A stretch of 64,000 nt of DNA from Otis tarda (taxonomy: Eukaryota > Chordata > Aves > Otidiformes > Otididae), in assembly GCA_026413225.1 (NCBI GenBank), contig CM048557.1:63664987-63728986 (forward strand). Reading direction: 5' to 3'. This document shows positions 37,801-48,430 of the stretch, piece by piece. Below the pieces are notes generated by a model that did not search any database, was not told the DNA's origin, and worked only from the letters and a program-made list of their open reading frames with translations. Numbering within the stretch: the stretch's first letter is position 1; every line of letters starts with the position of its first letter. The position numbers and the translations under genes were made by a program.

Positions 37801-40800
37801 CCCAACTTCATACCCACAGTATCATTAGCTGCTAGAGCCTGCAGAGCCCGGCACTTCATTGGTCATGCTGCTAAAGCTAAGCTTTTGTTTCTGTTGGGTG
37901 TTTCAGAAACGCAGGAAAAGTCTTTGTTAAAGAAAAGCCTTACCCCTGATTGGAACCTGAAAGCACAAAAGATGTGTGCCAGGAAACAGGAATGGACGTA
38001 TAGTATCAAGTGATGGGCAAAACCATTTGAAACTTTTGACACCTGCATGAACACATGCAAACTCATACTACCACCAAGTAATTCTGATGCTATTAAATTT
38101 TCTGGTCAAGAGGTGGTAAATCTTCCTTTGCTAGTCTCTAACAAACCAGAAGTCTCTCTACCCTGACTTTCATCTTGAGGAGTATCTAAAGAGGTGCTAG
38201 TAGCTCTTCTTTACTTAAGAAGATACAGAGTATAGCTATCCCTGAATATACAGCGTTTCTGCTTTGGTAGTCCTCTGGGGGTAGAGTATGGCAGCGCCGG
38301 GAAGGGAACCTATGTGGCTTGAGCGTCTGCCTGGCGCAGGCGGCGTTACTTCTCCCCTGAGATCGGTGGGAATGACGGTAGAGGCATAATGGGGATGAGT
38401 GGTGCGGTAACACTTGTATTGCATTCTGGTGGTGCAGCACAGGGTACAAGGATTACTTCTGTGGCTGCTGGAACGATGTCAGCATCTGATAACTCTGCAA
38501 TCATGTCTTGAGTGTGACTTAGTTCCTGGTGTATTGGCCATTATTAGCATAAATTCTGAGAGGAAACTGAATTTGTTCCTTCATCATTTCAGTTAGAAAT
38601 GAATCATGAAGTACGTAATTTTATTTAGGTACAATTTATAGATGAGTGTAGTAGAAACAAAGACAAAAATGTTGCTACAGGAATTGGTGTTTAATCTAGA
38701 TGTAACACAACTGTGAGCTGGGCGTTTAGAATTTATTTTAATGTGAAATCTTTTTCTTATGTGAAATGTAAGCTTCCCAGTTTTCTGTCAGTTTGAGAAG
38801 ATTTTTTTTTAGGTTTGTCATGTTGACATGGTCCTGGAGCTGAGAATTTAAAGAATGTTGGAATAATGCAGAAGACTGATAATCTTGTCTCAAACCTTTC
38901 ACTGAAAGACTGATTTAGAAGATTTTTTTTGTGTTAAGTGGCATTCACAGAGGACATAGAACTTTCTCCAGTAAGATTAAAGATACTTGCTCTAATTTGT
39001 TGGATATTCTACCCTTCAGGTAGCCCAAGGGAAATGGTAAGAAAACTGCTTGTAATTCTTAGTTCTTATTCTGAGATTTGTGTACATCTAGACTGCCTGT
39101 TTATACTGAATGTGTTTATCATCGCTTTCAAGTAGGAAGTGAAGCAGTTTTGGAAACATGCCACTTAGTCTTGTGACTGCTTCTTTTATAGAACTAATAA
39201 TTATTTTTAATACTGAAAAAAGAAAGCTGTATCCTGTCTTGTACAACATTTTGCAATACGGTAGTGTGGAAAGTATTTCTTACTGTGCTGTAAGATATGA
39301 ATTAGCATACTTTTATCTGAAACCTAAAAATGTTAAAATAGTAAGTTTCTACACATTCTGATATGTGCTTGTTAAAACAAAGTATTGTGTTTGTTCTTGG
39401 TAAACAGTCCTTATTAGTAAAAAATCTTCTAAGAGAAGACAGAAATAATTGAAATAATTATTTGGATTTTTTTTTTTTGTTTAATAAACATGGATTGTAA
39501 GAAGAAATTTATATGGGTTTGTGGAGAACAAAAGAGATTACTATTCTATGAATTTCATACTGATGCTCAGAGATTGAGTCAAAGATTGCAGAAACTCTAA
39601 AATTGTGTAAGGAATTGAGTTTATTTGCAAATTATTATGAGTTCTTCCTTTTCAGGAGGAACATGGAGCTACTAGATTCTGCCTGAGTAATTGTTAGCAA
39701 TACTAGTATATTATGTAGCTGCTTCAGCCAGTGTAAAACTGTCCCATGTTTATAATACAAGGCTTGTCTCTGCTCATATTGCCAATTTAGGATATCATGA
39801 CATGGCAAGACAAACTGCTACAAAGATCTATTATCTACTTACTGTTTTGTTTGAAAAGATATGACCAATGCCCTGAAATTCATCCTGAATGCAAAGGAAG
39901 AGGACAAGGAAAAAATTTGACTTAACAATGTTTTGACTTTGTGAAAAGTGGACTGATTTGAGGCTTGGATAGGCTAGGGCAAGGAAAAGGGTACGCATAA
40001 GCTGCATTAATTGGAATTAATTACAGAATTCTTATAGAGTGATTTCTTAATTACTTTTTTTTTCCCAAAATTCTAATACAATCTCTCTATTCTTTCCCTA
40101 CCAGTATCCCCTTATTTTTGGACTGATCCTTGCATTCTGCTGGTGTTCTTTGGTTTGCTGTAGTCGAATTTATATGGGAATGCATTCAATTTTGGTAAGA
40201 AAATAATCCTACTAAACTTTTATTTTAATGTTGTTCTGATTTCGTAAACTTCCATCATCACACTTAAATTTTCACAATGCAGTAATTGTATATAGTTTGT
40301 TTTTTAAATGTCCTACCATATAGAAACAGAACACTTGCATTTCTTCAGCAGAGAAATTGATGAAATAGCTAACAGCGGATGTCAAGCTTCTGTTAATTTA
40401 TATTCTTATTTCATAACCTCATTCCACAGTTGAGACTTAGCTGGTGTTTAATAGCAGTTTTAGTGCAGAAATTGATGACCGCACGAAAGCGTAGACTAAG
40501 TTTTCCTCTACAGAATAGAAATAATTTTGCAGGATGAGTGTGTGACTGTTAATGTCCACTTGGGTTCCACTTCAGGTACTCAAAGCCATGTGCTTTTCAG
40601 AGTGCTGTGCTAAATCCTAGGGTTTCACTTACCAAAGTTTCTAAAAAACCAAATAAAGTGGTCATATTTGAAAACCAGACCTATTTATTAAAAAGGATTT
40701 TAAAAAAAATCAAACTGAAATGCAAATGCATGCAATGTAAAAATGGGAAAACAGGAACACTAGCAAATGGTAAGCAGAATGTAAGATCAGTAATAAGGAT

Positions 40801-42668
40801 GGCTAAAGAGGTTTTTGAGGATCACTTGCTGGAAGGAGAAAAGCTAACAGGAAACAGCCTGGGAGTGAGTAGTAAATCTGGTAGATGAACGCAGTGTAAA
40901 AGGAGCAAGTGAAAATAAAGCAGCTCAGAAAAGCTGAATGACATATTTGTATTAGTGATTAGGAGGCTTCCCAAGTCCGACCCACTTGTAGGGCGATGGG
41001 ATGAACTGATACTTCGGCTGATAGGTAATGTCTTAGATCAAAGTGATCTAAGATCAAGATAGCAATCAAAAAAAAAGATCAAATAGCGATGCATCATGCA
41101 TACAGAGTTATTCAGTAGTTTCATATCTGAATTCTTCATAATGTTGGTGTGAATACAATTAATCATGTGTTGCTTGTAATATAAATGAACCATGGTGGCT
41201 AAGATGGGGGCAGGTAGGGTGACATCTGGCAGAAGGTTCTTGTGGTTGCTTCTGAAATAAGCAATACTGACTTTCATGTCAGTCAATTGTATTAGAGCTT
41301 TTCTCAAGCTTTCAATTGGTGTAAGTGAATTAAAATGATTCATTGAAGATGGAGCAATACAAATACTGCTGACAAAAGACTCACTTCCTGCCTTACATGG
41401 AAAAGTTGATAAGCATGTGAATGAAGGTGATCTGGTTTGTAGTGCTTGGATTTCTAAAATGCTTTCAATGAATTCCTTCTTAACAACTAAAGGGGATTGA
41501 AGTTGCAGATAACTCTGTGCAACTGAGTGAATAATAAACGGTAACTGAAACTTAATGATAAATATAAAAATAGAGTAACTTTTTAGTTAAGAAAGTGTGT
41601 TCAAAACAGTAATAAAACTGAAAATCAAGTATGAAGCCACAGAAGTTTACCTCTTCCTCTCATTTAGTAGTTGTAAACAGTTCTCTATTCTTGCAGTATT
41701 GTTAATTCTGAGGCTGGAGTGGAAAGTCTAAGCTGCTCTAATGCCCAGCTGCAGTGGTCCCCCACAGCTTTACCAGCTGTTGCTGGCAGCGTGCCTGTGT
41801 GTTGGCACCCAGACACTTAGATTCGGTGTTGAACTTTCCAGCAAGCTAAGTTGACAGAACTTACTTAGCTTTGTGCTGACTGTAGGCTGGAATGCCCCGG
41901 TCCTGGACAAGGACCATTGTCACCAACGGACAGGTAGATCTACAACTTCATTTGATCATAGATCATTTGATCATATCTTCATTCATGATCTGATCCTGAT
42001 GCAGATGTCCTGTTCGCATTTAGCAACAGAGCAACTAGGCTTGTCTCCATACTGATGTAACTAAAATTATTTTTTTAAAGTAGTCATTACACTGAAACCG
42101 TATCTTTCTTCAACAGGATGTTATTGCTGGATTTCTGTATGCTATTCTCATCTTGGTTGTCTTCCATCCAGTCGTGGACCTGATTGATAACTTCAACTTA
42201 ACTTACAAATACGCACCCTTAATTATCATCAGTCTCCATTTAGCCCTGGGCATCTTCTCTTTTACTCTAGACACCTGGAGCACATCCCGAGGAGACACAG
42301 CTCAGATACTGGGCTGTGGTGCTGGAGTAGCCTGTGGCTCTCATGTTAACTACATGATGGGTCTAAAGCTAGATCCTCCTCCAGATATGTTACCCTTATC
42401 TCTTTCCTCTCTCACTGTAACTGTATTTGGAAAAGCCATATTGCGGTTGTTGATTGGAGTGATAGTTCTGTTGTTAACAAAAGTGGCGATGAAAAAAGCC
42501 ACTATTTCACTGGCCTGTAAAATATTTCGCATACCACATGACAATGTGCGGAAAGCAAGACAACGCATGGAAGTTGAGCTTCCCTATCGCTATATTACGT
42601 ATGGAACGGTTGGATTCTCCCTCATGTTTATTGTTCCTTGCCTCTTCCATTTTATTGGTCTGTCTTGA
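28253..42668 (+). CDS. SGPP1: Sphingosine-1-phosphate phosphatase 1 (three exons, 419 aa)
   Basis: Joining 28,253-28,870, 40,105-40,194 and 42,117-42,668 gives one open 419-codon frame that aligns along its length with my recollection of human SGPP1 (441 aa). The protein is an endoplasmic-reticulum membrane enzyme that dephosphorylates sphingosine-1-phosphate and dihydro-S1P, feeding sphingosine to ceramide synthesis. All three lipid phosphate phosphatase motifs are present: K156-x6-R163-P164, P183-S-T-H186, and S226-R-x5-H233-x3-D237, where H186 and H233 would be the catalytic histidines. About eight hydrophobic segments follow a hydrophilic N-terminus (near 103-128, 139-154, 190-203, 207-224, 237-256, 269-286, 336-357, 395-419). 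Residues 31-86 are a low-complexity Gly/Pro/Arg linker, which accounts for much of the shorter length. The start has a strong Kozak context (CCGCCATGG), aligns with the mammalian N-terminus, and is the first ATG in its open frame. C129 and C161 replace tryptophans found in mammals. I see no sign of decay. Confidence 0.97.
32980..33225 (-). mobile_element. Ancient CR1-like LINE fragment, reverse orientation
   Basis: The + strand around 'gaatgtcacgtggtaccg' and 'tgtcaaacacccttccagaa' matches the reverse complement of a conserved CR1 ORF2 stretch (cf. 'gatgtcatgtgggacagtgtcaaaggcctta'). A weaker match continues to about 33,220 ('gagattcatttgaccagcgc', cf. 'gagatcaggttggtttgaca'). The LINE is on the minus strand, opposite to SGPP1, heavily diverged and non-coding. 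The match is from memory. The left edge is uncertain. Confidence 0.5.
35070..35240 (+). repeat. MIR/CORE-SINE-like relic in intron 1
   Basis: The run 'attcctggc ... gatatgtgactttaagaaat caattaacct ttttatc' follows the MIR pattern 'aatcctggctctgcc ... gctgtgtgaccttgggcaagttacttaacctctctg' in the same order and near-equal spacing. A poly-T stretch and an AT-rich tail follow. MIR-like elements are rare and very old in birds. A profile search with MIR and other CORE-SINE models would confirm or refute this. Confidence 0.45.
40105..40194 (+). CDS. SGPP1: SGPP1 coding exon 2
   Basis: A 90-bp exon encoding residues 207-236, bounded by a good polypyrimidine acceptor (TTTCCCTACCAG) and a GTAAGA donor, in phase 0 at both ends. 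It carries a membrane segment and most of catalytic motif C3 (S226-R227 ... H233). The frame matches human SGPP1 at 25 of 30 positions as I recall it. Confidence 0.97.
40690..40980 (+). mobile_element. Possible ancient CR1-like LINE fragment, forward orientation
   Basis: Translation in the + direction gives a basic stretch ([16 protein letters not shown]) followed, across stops, by EKLNDIFV. The order recalls the CR1/L3 ORF2 region between endonuclease and reverse transcriptase, where an arginine/lysine-rich helix precedes a KAELLNAFFA-like motif. A frame of 93 codons remains open at 40,607-40,888. The evidence is weak and pattern-based, and chance is a real alternative. Confidence 0.35.
41031..41053. 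repeat. Perfect 10-bp inverted repeat with 3-base loop
   Basis: TCTTAGATCA, then AAG, then TGATCTAAGA. The arms are perfectly complementary. In SGPP1 intron 2 RNA this would fold into a tight hairpin. It is too short for a typical microRNA precursor, and no function is implied by the sequence alone. Confidence 0.9.
41949..41978 (+). repeat. Tandem 15-bp duplication
   Basis: Units CATTTGATCATAGAT and CATTTGATCATATCT lie head to tail, 13 of 15 bases identical. A further TCATGATCTGATC follows, making a small GATC-rich cluster 140-170 bp upstream of exon 3. Confidence 0.8.
42117..42668 (+). CDS. SGPP1: SGPP1 coding exon 3 and stop
   Basis: This exon encodes residues 237-419 and ends in TGA after FIGLS (FIGIS in human). 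Its first codon, GAT, supplies D237, the last residue of catalytic motif C3, so an intron splits the active-site motif. The exon holds the highly conserved block [19 protein letters not shown] (279-297), the C-terminal membrane segments and the [13 protein letters not shown] stretch (387-399). The acceptor is TTTCTTCAACAG. Confidence 0.97.
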   Translation, partial: DVIAGFLYAILILVVFHPVVDLIDNFNLTYKYAPLIIISLHLALGIFSFTLDTWSTSRGDTAQILGCGAGVACGSHVNYMMGLKLDPPPDMLPLSLSSLTVTVFGKAILRLLIGVIVLLLTKVAMKKATISLACKIFRIPHDNVRKARQRMEVELPYRYITYGTVGFSLMFIVPCLFHFIGLS

Positions 42669-43650
42669 TGCAGTTTATCACTTTAAATAGGGGGAACAGA
42701 GCTAGTTGCTTTTTGAAGAGGTGCACTAGTTTGCTATGGGAAGGCCAGTGAGCTTGGCTTTAGCAGAGTCTTCACTTTAACAGCAATACATAGCAGGCAA
42801 AGCATTTAAAGAACTTTGCACATCTTTGGCTATGCTATGGGGCCAGAAGGCAAATATCAGTCCTCGAGAAGTGCTGAACTCTATAAATGCTATGTCTGGA
42901 CTTATTGCTGTAACAAAGTCTGTGTCTGTGTGATGCAATGAATGTATCTGGAATGTCTGCCATACTGTACCTGTATACACTGACACCTGAACAGGTATGC
43001 CTGACAGAAAGCTCCATTCATTATCTGTTTGCCATTTCTTAGTAATTTATTCAAGCTGTTGGACCATAGACTGCTAAATTTGCTTTCTTCTGTTCTTTCC
43101 TGAAGTCCTACTTCAAGATGTTTCAGCTAATAGGCATTTCTAATGGACCAAACTTGCAATGAGATTGAATTTTTCCAGAAAAACAAACAGAAGCCTTTTT
43201 CTTTCACCCCCTCTTACAGAGTAAAATGTCTGAATTGGCATTGGTAGATATCACTAGAGTATATACGATCCAGGTACTGTATTTTATGGTCTAATAACTG
43301 TGCCTTTCTGTTGCTAAATTAAGAAATGCCATGTATACTGTGATGTAAAAATGCCTAATTTTATTTAAAATCCTACTTAATTAGGCAGGTATTCTTAAAT
43401 GTTAGATTGTCCACATTGCTGGCATGGTTCAAGTTAACCGGAAGATTCAGTTTAGCCTGATCAAAATTGCATAAATGAAATAACCCAAGAATTGTGTCCT
43501 TAAGCTCAAGATTGTAAATGGATAATAATCCCTTTTGTAAGTATTTTTAATGTGTATTGTAATTACTGGAGGAGGATATATTTTTCTGGAGATTGTTTAT
43601 ACAGTGGACAGATACTCAAAATTAATTATCTAAACATATAAACAATAAAA
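42669..43650 (+). other. SGPP1: SGPP1 3' untranslated region (minimum estimate)
   Basis: AT-rich sequence directly after the stop with no further coding capacity. It runs at least to an AATAAA at 43,644-43,649. Mammalian SGPP1 has a long 3' UTR, so the message could continue to one of the later signals, the best-looking of which is near 48.43 kb. Transcript data are needed to place the end. Confidence 0.6.
43644..43649 (+). terminator. Possible proximal polyadenylation signal of SGPP1
   Basis: AATAAA about 975 bp after the stop codon. The downstream 30 bases are not clearly GT-rich, so it may be weak or unused. Confidence 0.35.
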
Positions 43651-46600
43651 CCACCCAGCTCTGCAAAGAAATGGGCCTCACTTATTATTCCAAACTAATT
43701 TAGAAGGACCATTGTTTCTAGATATTTGCTTAGAAAATATAATCCTATTCTAGAAAAAAAAATGTATTTTTATGCATTAACATACTGTATTTAAAGGTGT
43801 TAATTACTTTTACCCAATTTAGATAGCTATAAGACAATTTAATGATCAAATTAAACTTTTAATCATTCTGATAGGCAGATTGTGAGCAGTCAAGATAGTA
43901 CGGCCAATGCATAAATGGTTTGTGCATATCTAAATTTTACTGAACTATTATGCACTTTTCAGCTTTTCATGATCTTTTTTCCAATGATCAGTAGACTATG
44001 ACCCTTCAACTGTAATTTCATGTGCCTCTTCTTTGTTTCATTTTGTCTGTGTTAATGTGTTGCCTAATCTGTTCTTTTCATGTCAGGAACTGTCATTTTG
44101 CAGCAAGAGCTGTCTTATTGTCTGGCAAGACATGAATTACTTAGTTTTTCTATTGTACGTTTTTTTCAGGAAGAACGTGATTTGGTTAGGAAGTATAGTG
44201 ATTACACAGAATGCAAAACTTACATTTTTGTAAACAATATTTGGTATCGGAAGGGATTTTTGTATTGGAGTTCATATCTCCAAACTGTTAATATGCAAAT
44301 TAACAAAATTAACTTCTCTTTCCTCAAAGCAGTCAAAGTTACGGTACAGTGGCATTAGATAATGTGAAAAGCTAACTTCTCTCCTGCATTCTTCAGAATG
44401 CACCACTGTGAATGTATTCAAAAGAACTGGTAGTGTGTTAAGCAACTTCTGTTGTTGAAAAGAAACCTTGTAGGAAATGGTTAGCTTGTTTCAGTGCATA
44501 TTTCTGTAACTGATTTTTCTATCTGTTCCTCTTCTGCAGTTTAATGCTGATTGTGCAGTAAAAGGTAAATTAATTTACAGGGTTTTGAAGGAGGGATTTC
44601 TACTGATTTGGCTTTGCACACTAAGATAGTCATTAAATAAATAACTGGGGAGAATGTACACAAAATGCCTTATGCTTAAAGTCCTGATCAAGTGGTGTAG
44701 TTCAAATTATATAAAGTCTGAGGACTGGTGAAAATAATAGGATAACTTCCTCTGAAACTTAGGGCGTATCCTCCTTAAATATCCTAGCTTTACAGTTAAT
44801 AGCAAAGAATGTTTAATTTCTAACTCGGAAGGGGCAAGTGAGCAAAACTAATTTTTTAAGGTACGTATTTGACTTCTAGGAACAGCGTTTACAGCGTAAG
44901 AGTGTTCTTAAAGCTGTCTTTTCTAGCTGTGCTTGCTCTGTTCTACTATAAATAGAGAAGAAAGTCTACTGTGGAGGATCTAGAATGGGTGAAAAAAATC
45001 ATGCAGGTAGGGCTTCCAACAGGCTAAGGAAAATTGTACTGTAGTTTATTTTACTCATAAATATATATTTTATATTTTTATACATTACATCGGGTAACTT
45101 CAAAATGTCATGTTCCACGTACCACATAGTCTAGTACACAGGAAATATCTATCAGAATGTTTATACAGCATCTTGACAACCCTGTCGCAGAGACTGCAAT
45201 TACTTTACTGACGTTTACGTGAAAAAAGTTTTACTATTCTATTTTCATGTTTTATATAGGGGCTAGGCTCAAGAGGGCAGTTCAGCACAAAATATAATGC
45301 AATATGAACACTGTTATAAAATAACAGACATGCAAAAATTTAAAAATCCAACTTCAATATTTGTATTTTAGTATATTTTTGTTTAATAATAAGATAAGAT
45401 TCCTTCAAATCAGGCATAAGAAAACAGCAGATAAAACTTGGAGCACTGTTTTTTTTGCCCTAAGCTATTCCTAGAGTTGAACACGAAAAATGTTTCTAGT
45501 ATGAGCATCAGCTGGTACCAAATTATTTATAAATAAATTTAACATAGCTTTAAAAGAGAGTTAAATGTCTTTTCAGAAGGACAGTACACTTGAAACCTTT
45601 CATGAAGTGGTGCAAAAATACATTCATATGTCACTGCTAGTAAACTTCCTCAGTTCCAGGTTGTATAGTCCTAAAGAGAGAAACGCTACTTCTTTACAGA
45701 AGTAAATACACACTTATTACAAAAAGCTGCAAGTTAAATTTATCTTACTTGATTACTGTATGAAATAAAACCTGAAACTTAACAATCACATAGAGTGTAA
45801 TTTGGCACAAAATTCTGTTTTCCAAGAGGCTGAAGAGACTCGAATTAGTCTTAGACTGCCTTAAATGTAGGAGCAGGAGTTTTTCTGAGCTGGCCCTCAG
45901 TCAGATCTAACATACGCATCTTGGGTAAGTTTAGAATCTATTATTTTGAAAAAAAAAAATCATGTTTATAAAAGAGCTATTACTCTTGCTTCCCATACCA
46001 TGAACTGAGGCTGAAGTGTCTTTCTTCTGTGTGGTCATCTGTGAAGCTCTTCAGCCTCTGATCACATTTGCCTTACCGCTTACCTTGCAAATTGGGGGCT
46101 GAGGGGAAGGGGGAGACGGAGAAGCTATTTTATGGTAAATTGGCAAACCAAAGGGAGTTGTATTTTTGTTTATTTACTTGGATTTTTTTTTTTTTAAGCT
46201 TAGGTACAGCTTTTCTCCTGGAAAAAAAAAAACCCACAAAAATGCATTTCTTTTAAAATTGCATCTCTAAATGTGATATGTGGCTTGTTTGTGAGTGTTT
46301 TGGTTTTGGTTTTTTTTTTTTACCACAACAGTGTTAAATTGTCTGGATTTTCAAAGCTATTATGTTTTCTTTTGCCACTATTTTTAATTACTACTTTCAG
46401 TATTTTTACTCCATTTCTTGCTTATTCCCCAGAGTGTCCTGAACTTTTTGTAAGCAATTGCGACTTGTGTGACGATTGTAATTTTGAACTTGTAAATACT
46501 TAAGGGCTGTTAGTGGCTGTTAGCTGCTCAAATACATAAAAACAAACCTTGCATGCTGTAAGTAAATACATCTGTTGTGCTAAAAGTTTCTTCTATTGCA

Positions 46601-48424
46601 GTATTTGCTTTCTCAGTACAAAATTGAGATTTTTCACACCCAATACATAAGATACGTAATAACTCAGTGGTATGAAGGGGCATTTCTGACTAACTCCTGT
46701 TAACTTTACTGGGAGATCTGCACCTATTCTGCACCTAGTTCCTTCCATGTTACATTGAGAATGAACCCTGAAGGTCTTGTCCATGCTCTGACTGTGAAGG
46801 GACCAACCTTCTGATGTGTATGTGTAATACTCTTGCTTTTGAGGTCTGAGAGGTCGTTGTTCTTAAAAGCATACTTAGCCCAGTTTTTACAAGACTTTTA
46901 AAGGGCTTGACTTGGAAGCTGTTTCTTACTAGCTGGAACTGGCTGTGCTTTTGCAGCCTTTAATTTATGCTTTCCCCTCTGTACCATAACTGTGTTGAAT
47001 GATGATATCCCAGAATAAAGTAGATAAAATGATGACAGGAGAATAGATTTCTTGGGGTATTGTGACTCAACTTACTGTAATTGTTTCTAGGGTGATTTTT
47101 TTGGTCTAACATAGAATGTTTCTACGTTATACAATTTACTGCTATATTCTACAAATTATTTTGAGGAAACTTTGACTTTTTTTTGTGGAAGGGAGTCTCA
47201 TTGAATGACTTCATGCCAGAACTTTATTTGGATAGAAAGCTTAAGTGGCCTTTTTGTTTCAGCAAAAATGTATAAGCCTGTTTTAAAATTAACTGTAAGT
47301 ATCATATTTGTCAATTTGATAGATCAGTTGGGTCACTAATGTTGTTTTTCTTCCTATTATACTTATTGAAGCAAAGGCAAACAAAGCTTCATTTGGAAAC
47401 AAAATGTGGTAACTGTGTGGCAAAGAGGATATAGCTCTTCAGGTGTTCTCTAAAAAGCAAATATCACATGCTGGAGTTGAAGCAAATTTGACTATGCATT
47501 AGAAAAGTTTATTTGCACCAGAAATAATTTGCATGTTGGTAAGAGTCCACATGAGAAAACAAAGCAAAGCAATACGTGCTTGCAGTGTATAATTAATAAT
47601 TGTTCCTGTAGGATCGAAGAAGAATAGAGGGTACATACAAGAATACTACCTTAAAGATATTGACCAGTAAATGTAAACAAAAAGTGCTATCAAGTTGGGG
47701 AATTTTATTAGTCACTAAACTTTGACTAAATTAGTCACTCGAGTTCTTCCTACAACTTTATTTTTATTAGAAAGTGTAGTAAAAGACAAAGGTGATATTC
47801 CTGAAATGGATATCAAGATCTTAAGACAAAGTATCTAACTGGAAAAGATCAGTTCAGGAGCTAGTAACCTGAAAAATAAAGAGCAAAGTCTGAGGGGGAT
47901 TTTATATTAAACTTAATGCACTTAAAAGTTATGCCAAAATTTGGCCTATACTTGATTTATATGAAATCTGTAGTACAATATAGATATATATAATATATTG
48001 CATATTGGAGTTTAATTTTTATGTATAGATTTTTTTTGTTACCGCATTCCCGGATAAAAGCAAGTGTTCATAAAATATAAAACAGATTTGTCTGTATAAG
48101 GTAAGGCTGTATATTAGTATTATTTTGGGAAATAATAGAGTTGTAACTCCCAGTCTCTCAAACTCTTGGAGGACTTTATTTAAAAAGAAAAAAAAAAACA
48201 AACCAACCCTTTCAAATGCAAGCCCTGAGTTAGCTGAGAATCTTATAATGGTTCCTGTATAATAGTGTACAACTGATGTTTTAAAAATTAATACATCGGA
48301 ACTTTTTGTTATATTATTGTTAATTATTTTGTACTCTCTGTACACTTTCTGCAGTTGTCAACTAATACTAAACTCATAATGACTGGTAACTGAAGTGTCT
48401 CACTTCATCTGCAATGCGTGGGGT
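43651..48424 (+). other. Distal SGPP1 3' UTR or intergenic DNA
   Basis: AT-rich, with several AATAAA hexamers (for example 47,014-47,019) and T-rich runs, and no coding region or recognisable repeat. It could be part of an extended SGPP1 3' UTR or lie beyond the gene. The sequence alone does not decide. Confidence 0.45.
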
Positions 48425-48430
48425 AATAAA
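48425..48430 (+). terminator. Possible distal polyadenylation signal
   Basis: AATAAA followed within 20-35 bases by a GT-rich run (tgtgttctgttgtctttatt), the layout of a working cleavage site. If used by SGPP1 it would make a 3' UTR of about 5.8 kb. It may belong to no transcript. Confidence 0.35.

Larger units (their letters stand above)
28871..40104 (+). other. SGPP1: SGPP1 intron 1 (11,234 bp)
   Basis: The intron runs from GTAACG to TTTCCCTACCAG. It is AT-rich with many T runs and holds no convincing additional exon. It contains a partly duplicated 17-mer with an AP-1-like TGAGTCAC near 29,338-29,373, an old CR1-like fragment near 33.0 kb, and MIR-like relics near 35.1 kb and, more doubtfully, 35.9 kb. 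A GC-richer patch near 38.2-38.4 kb has no recognised content. Confidence 0.9.
40195..42116 (+). other. SGPP1: SGPP1 intron 2 (1,922 bp)
   Basis: Bounded by GTAAGA and TTTCTTCAACAG. It contains a CR1-like LINE fragment near 40.7 kb, a perfect hairpin at 41,031-41,053 and a small tandem duplication at 41,949-41,978. Confidence 0.9.
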
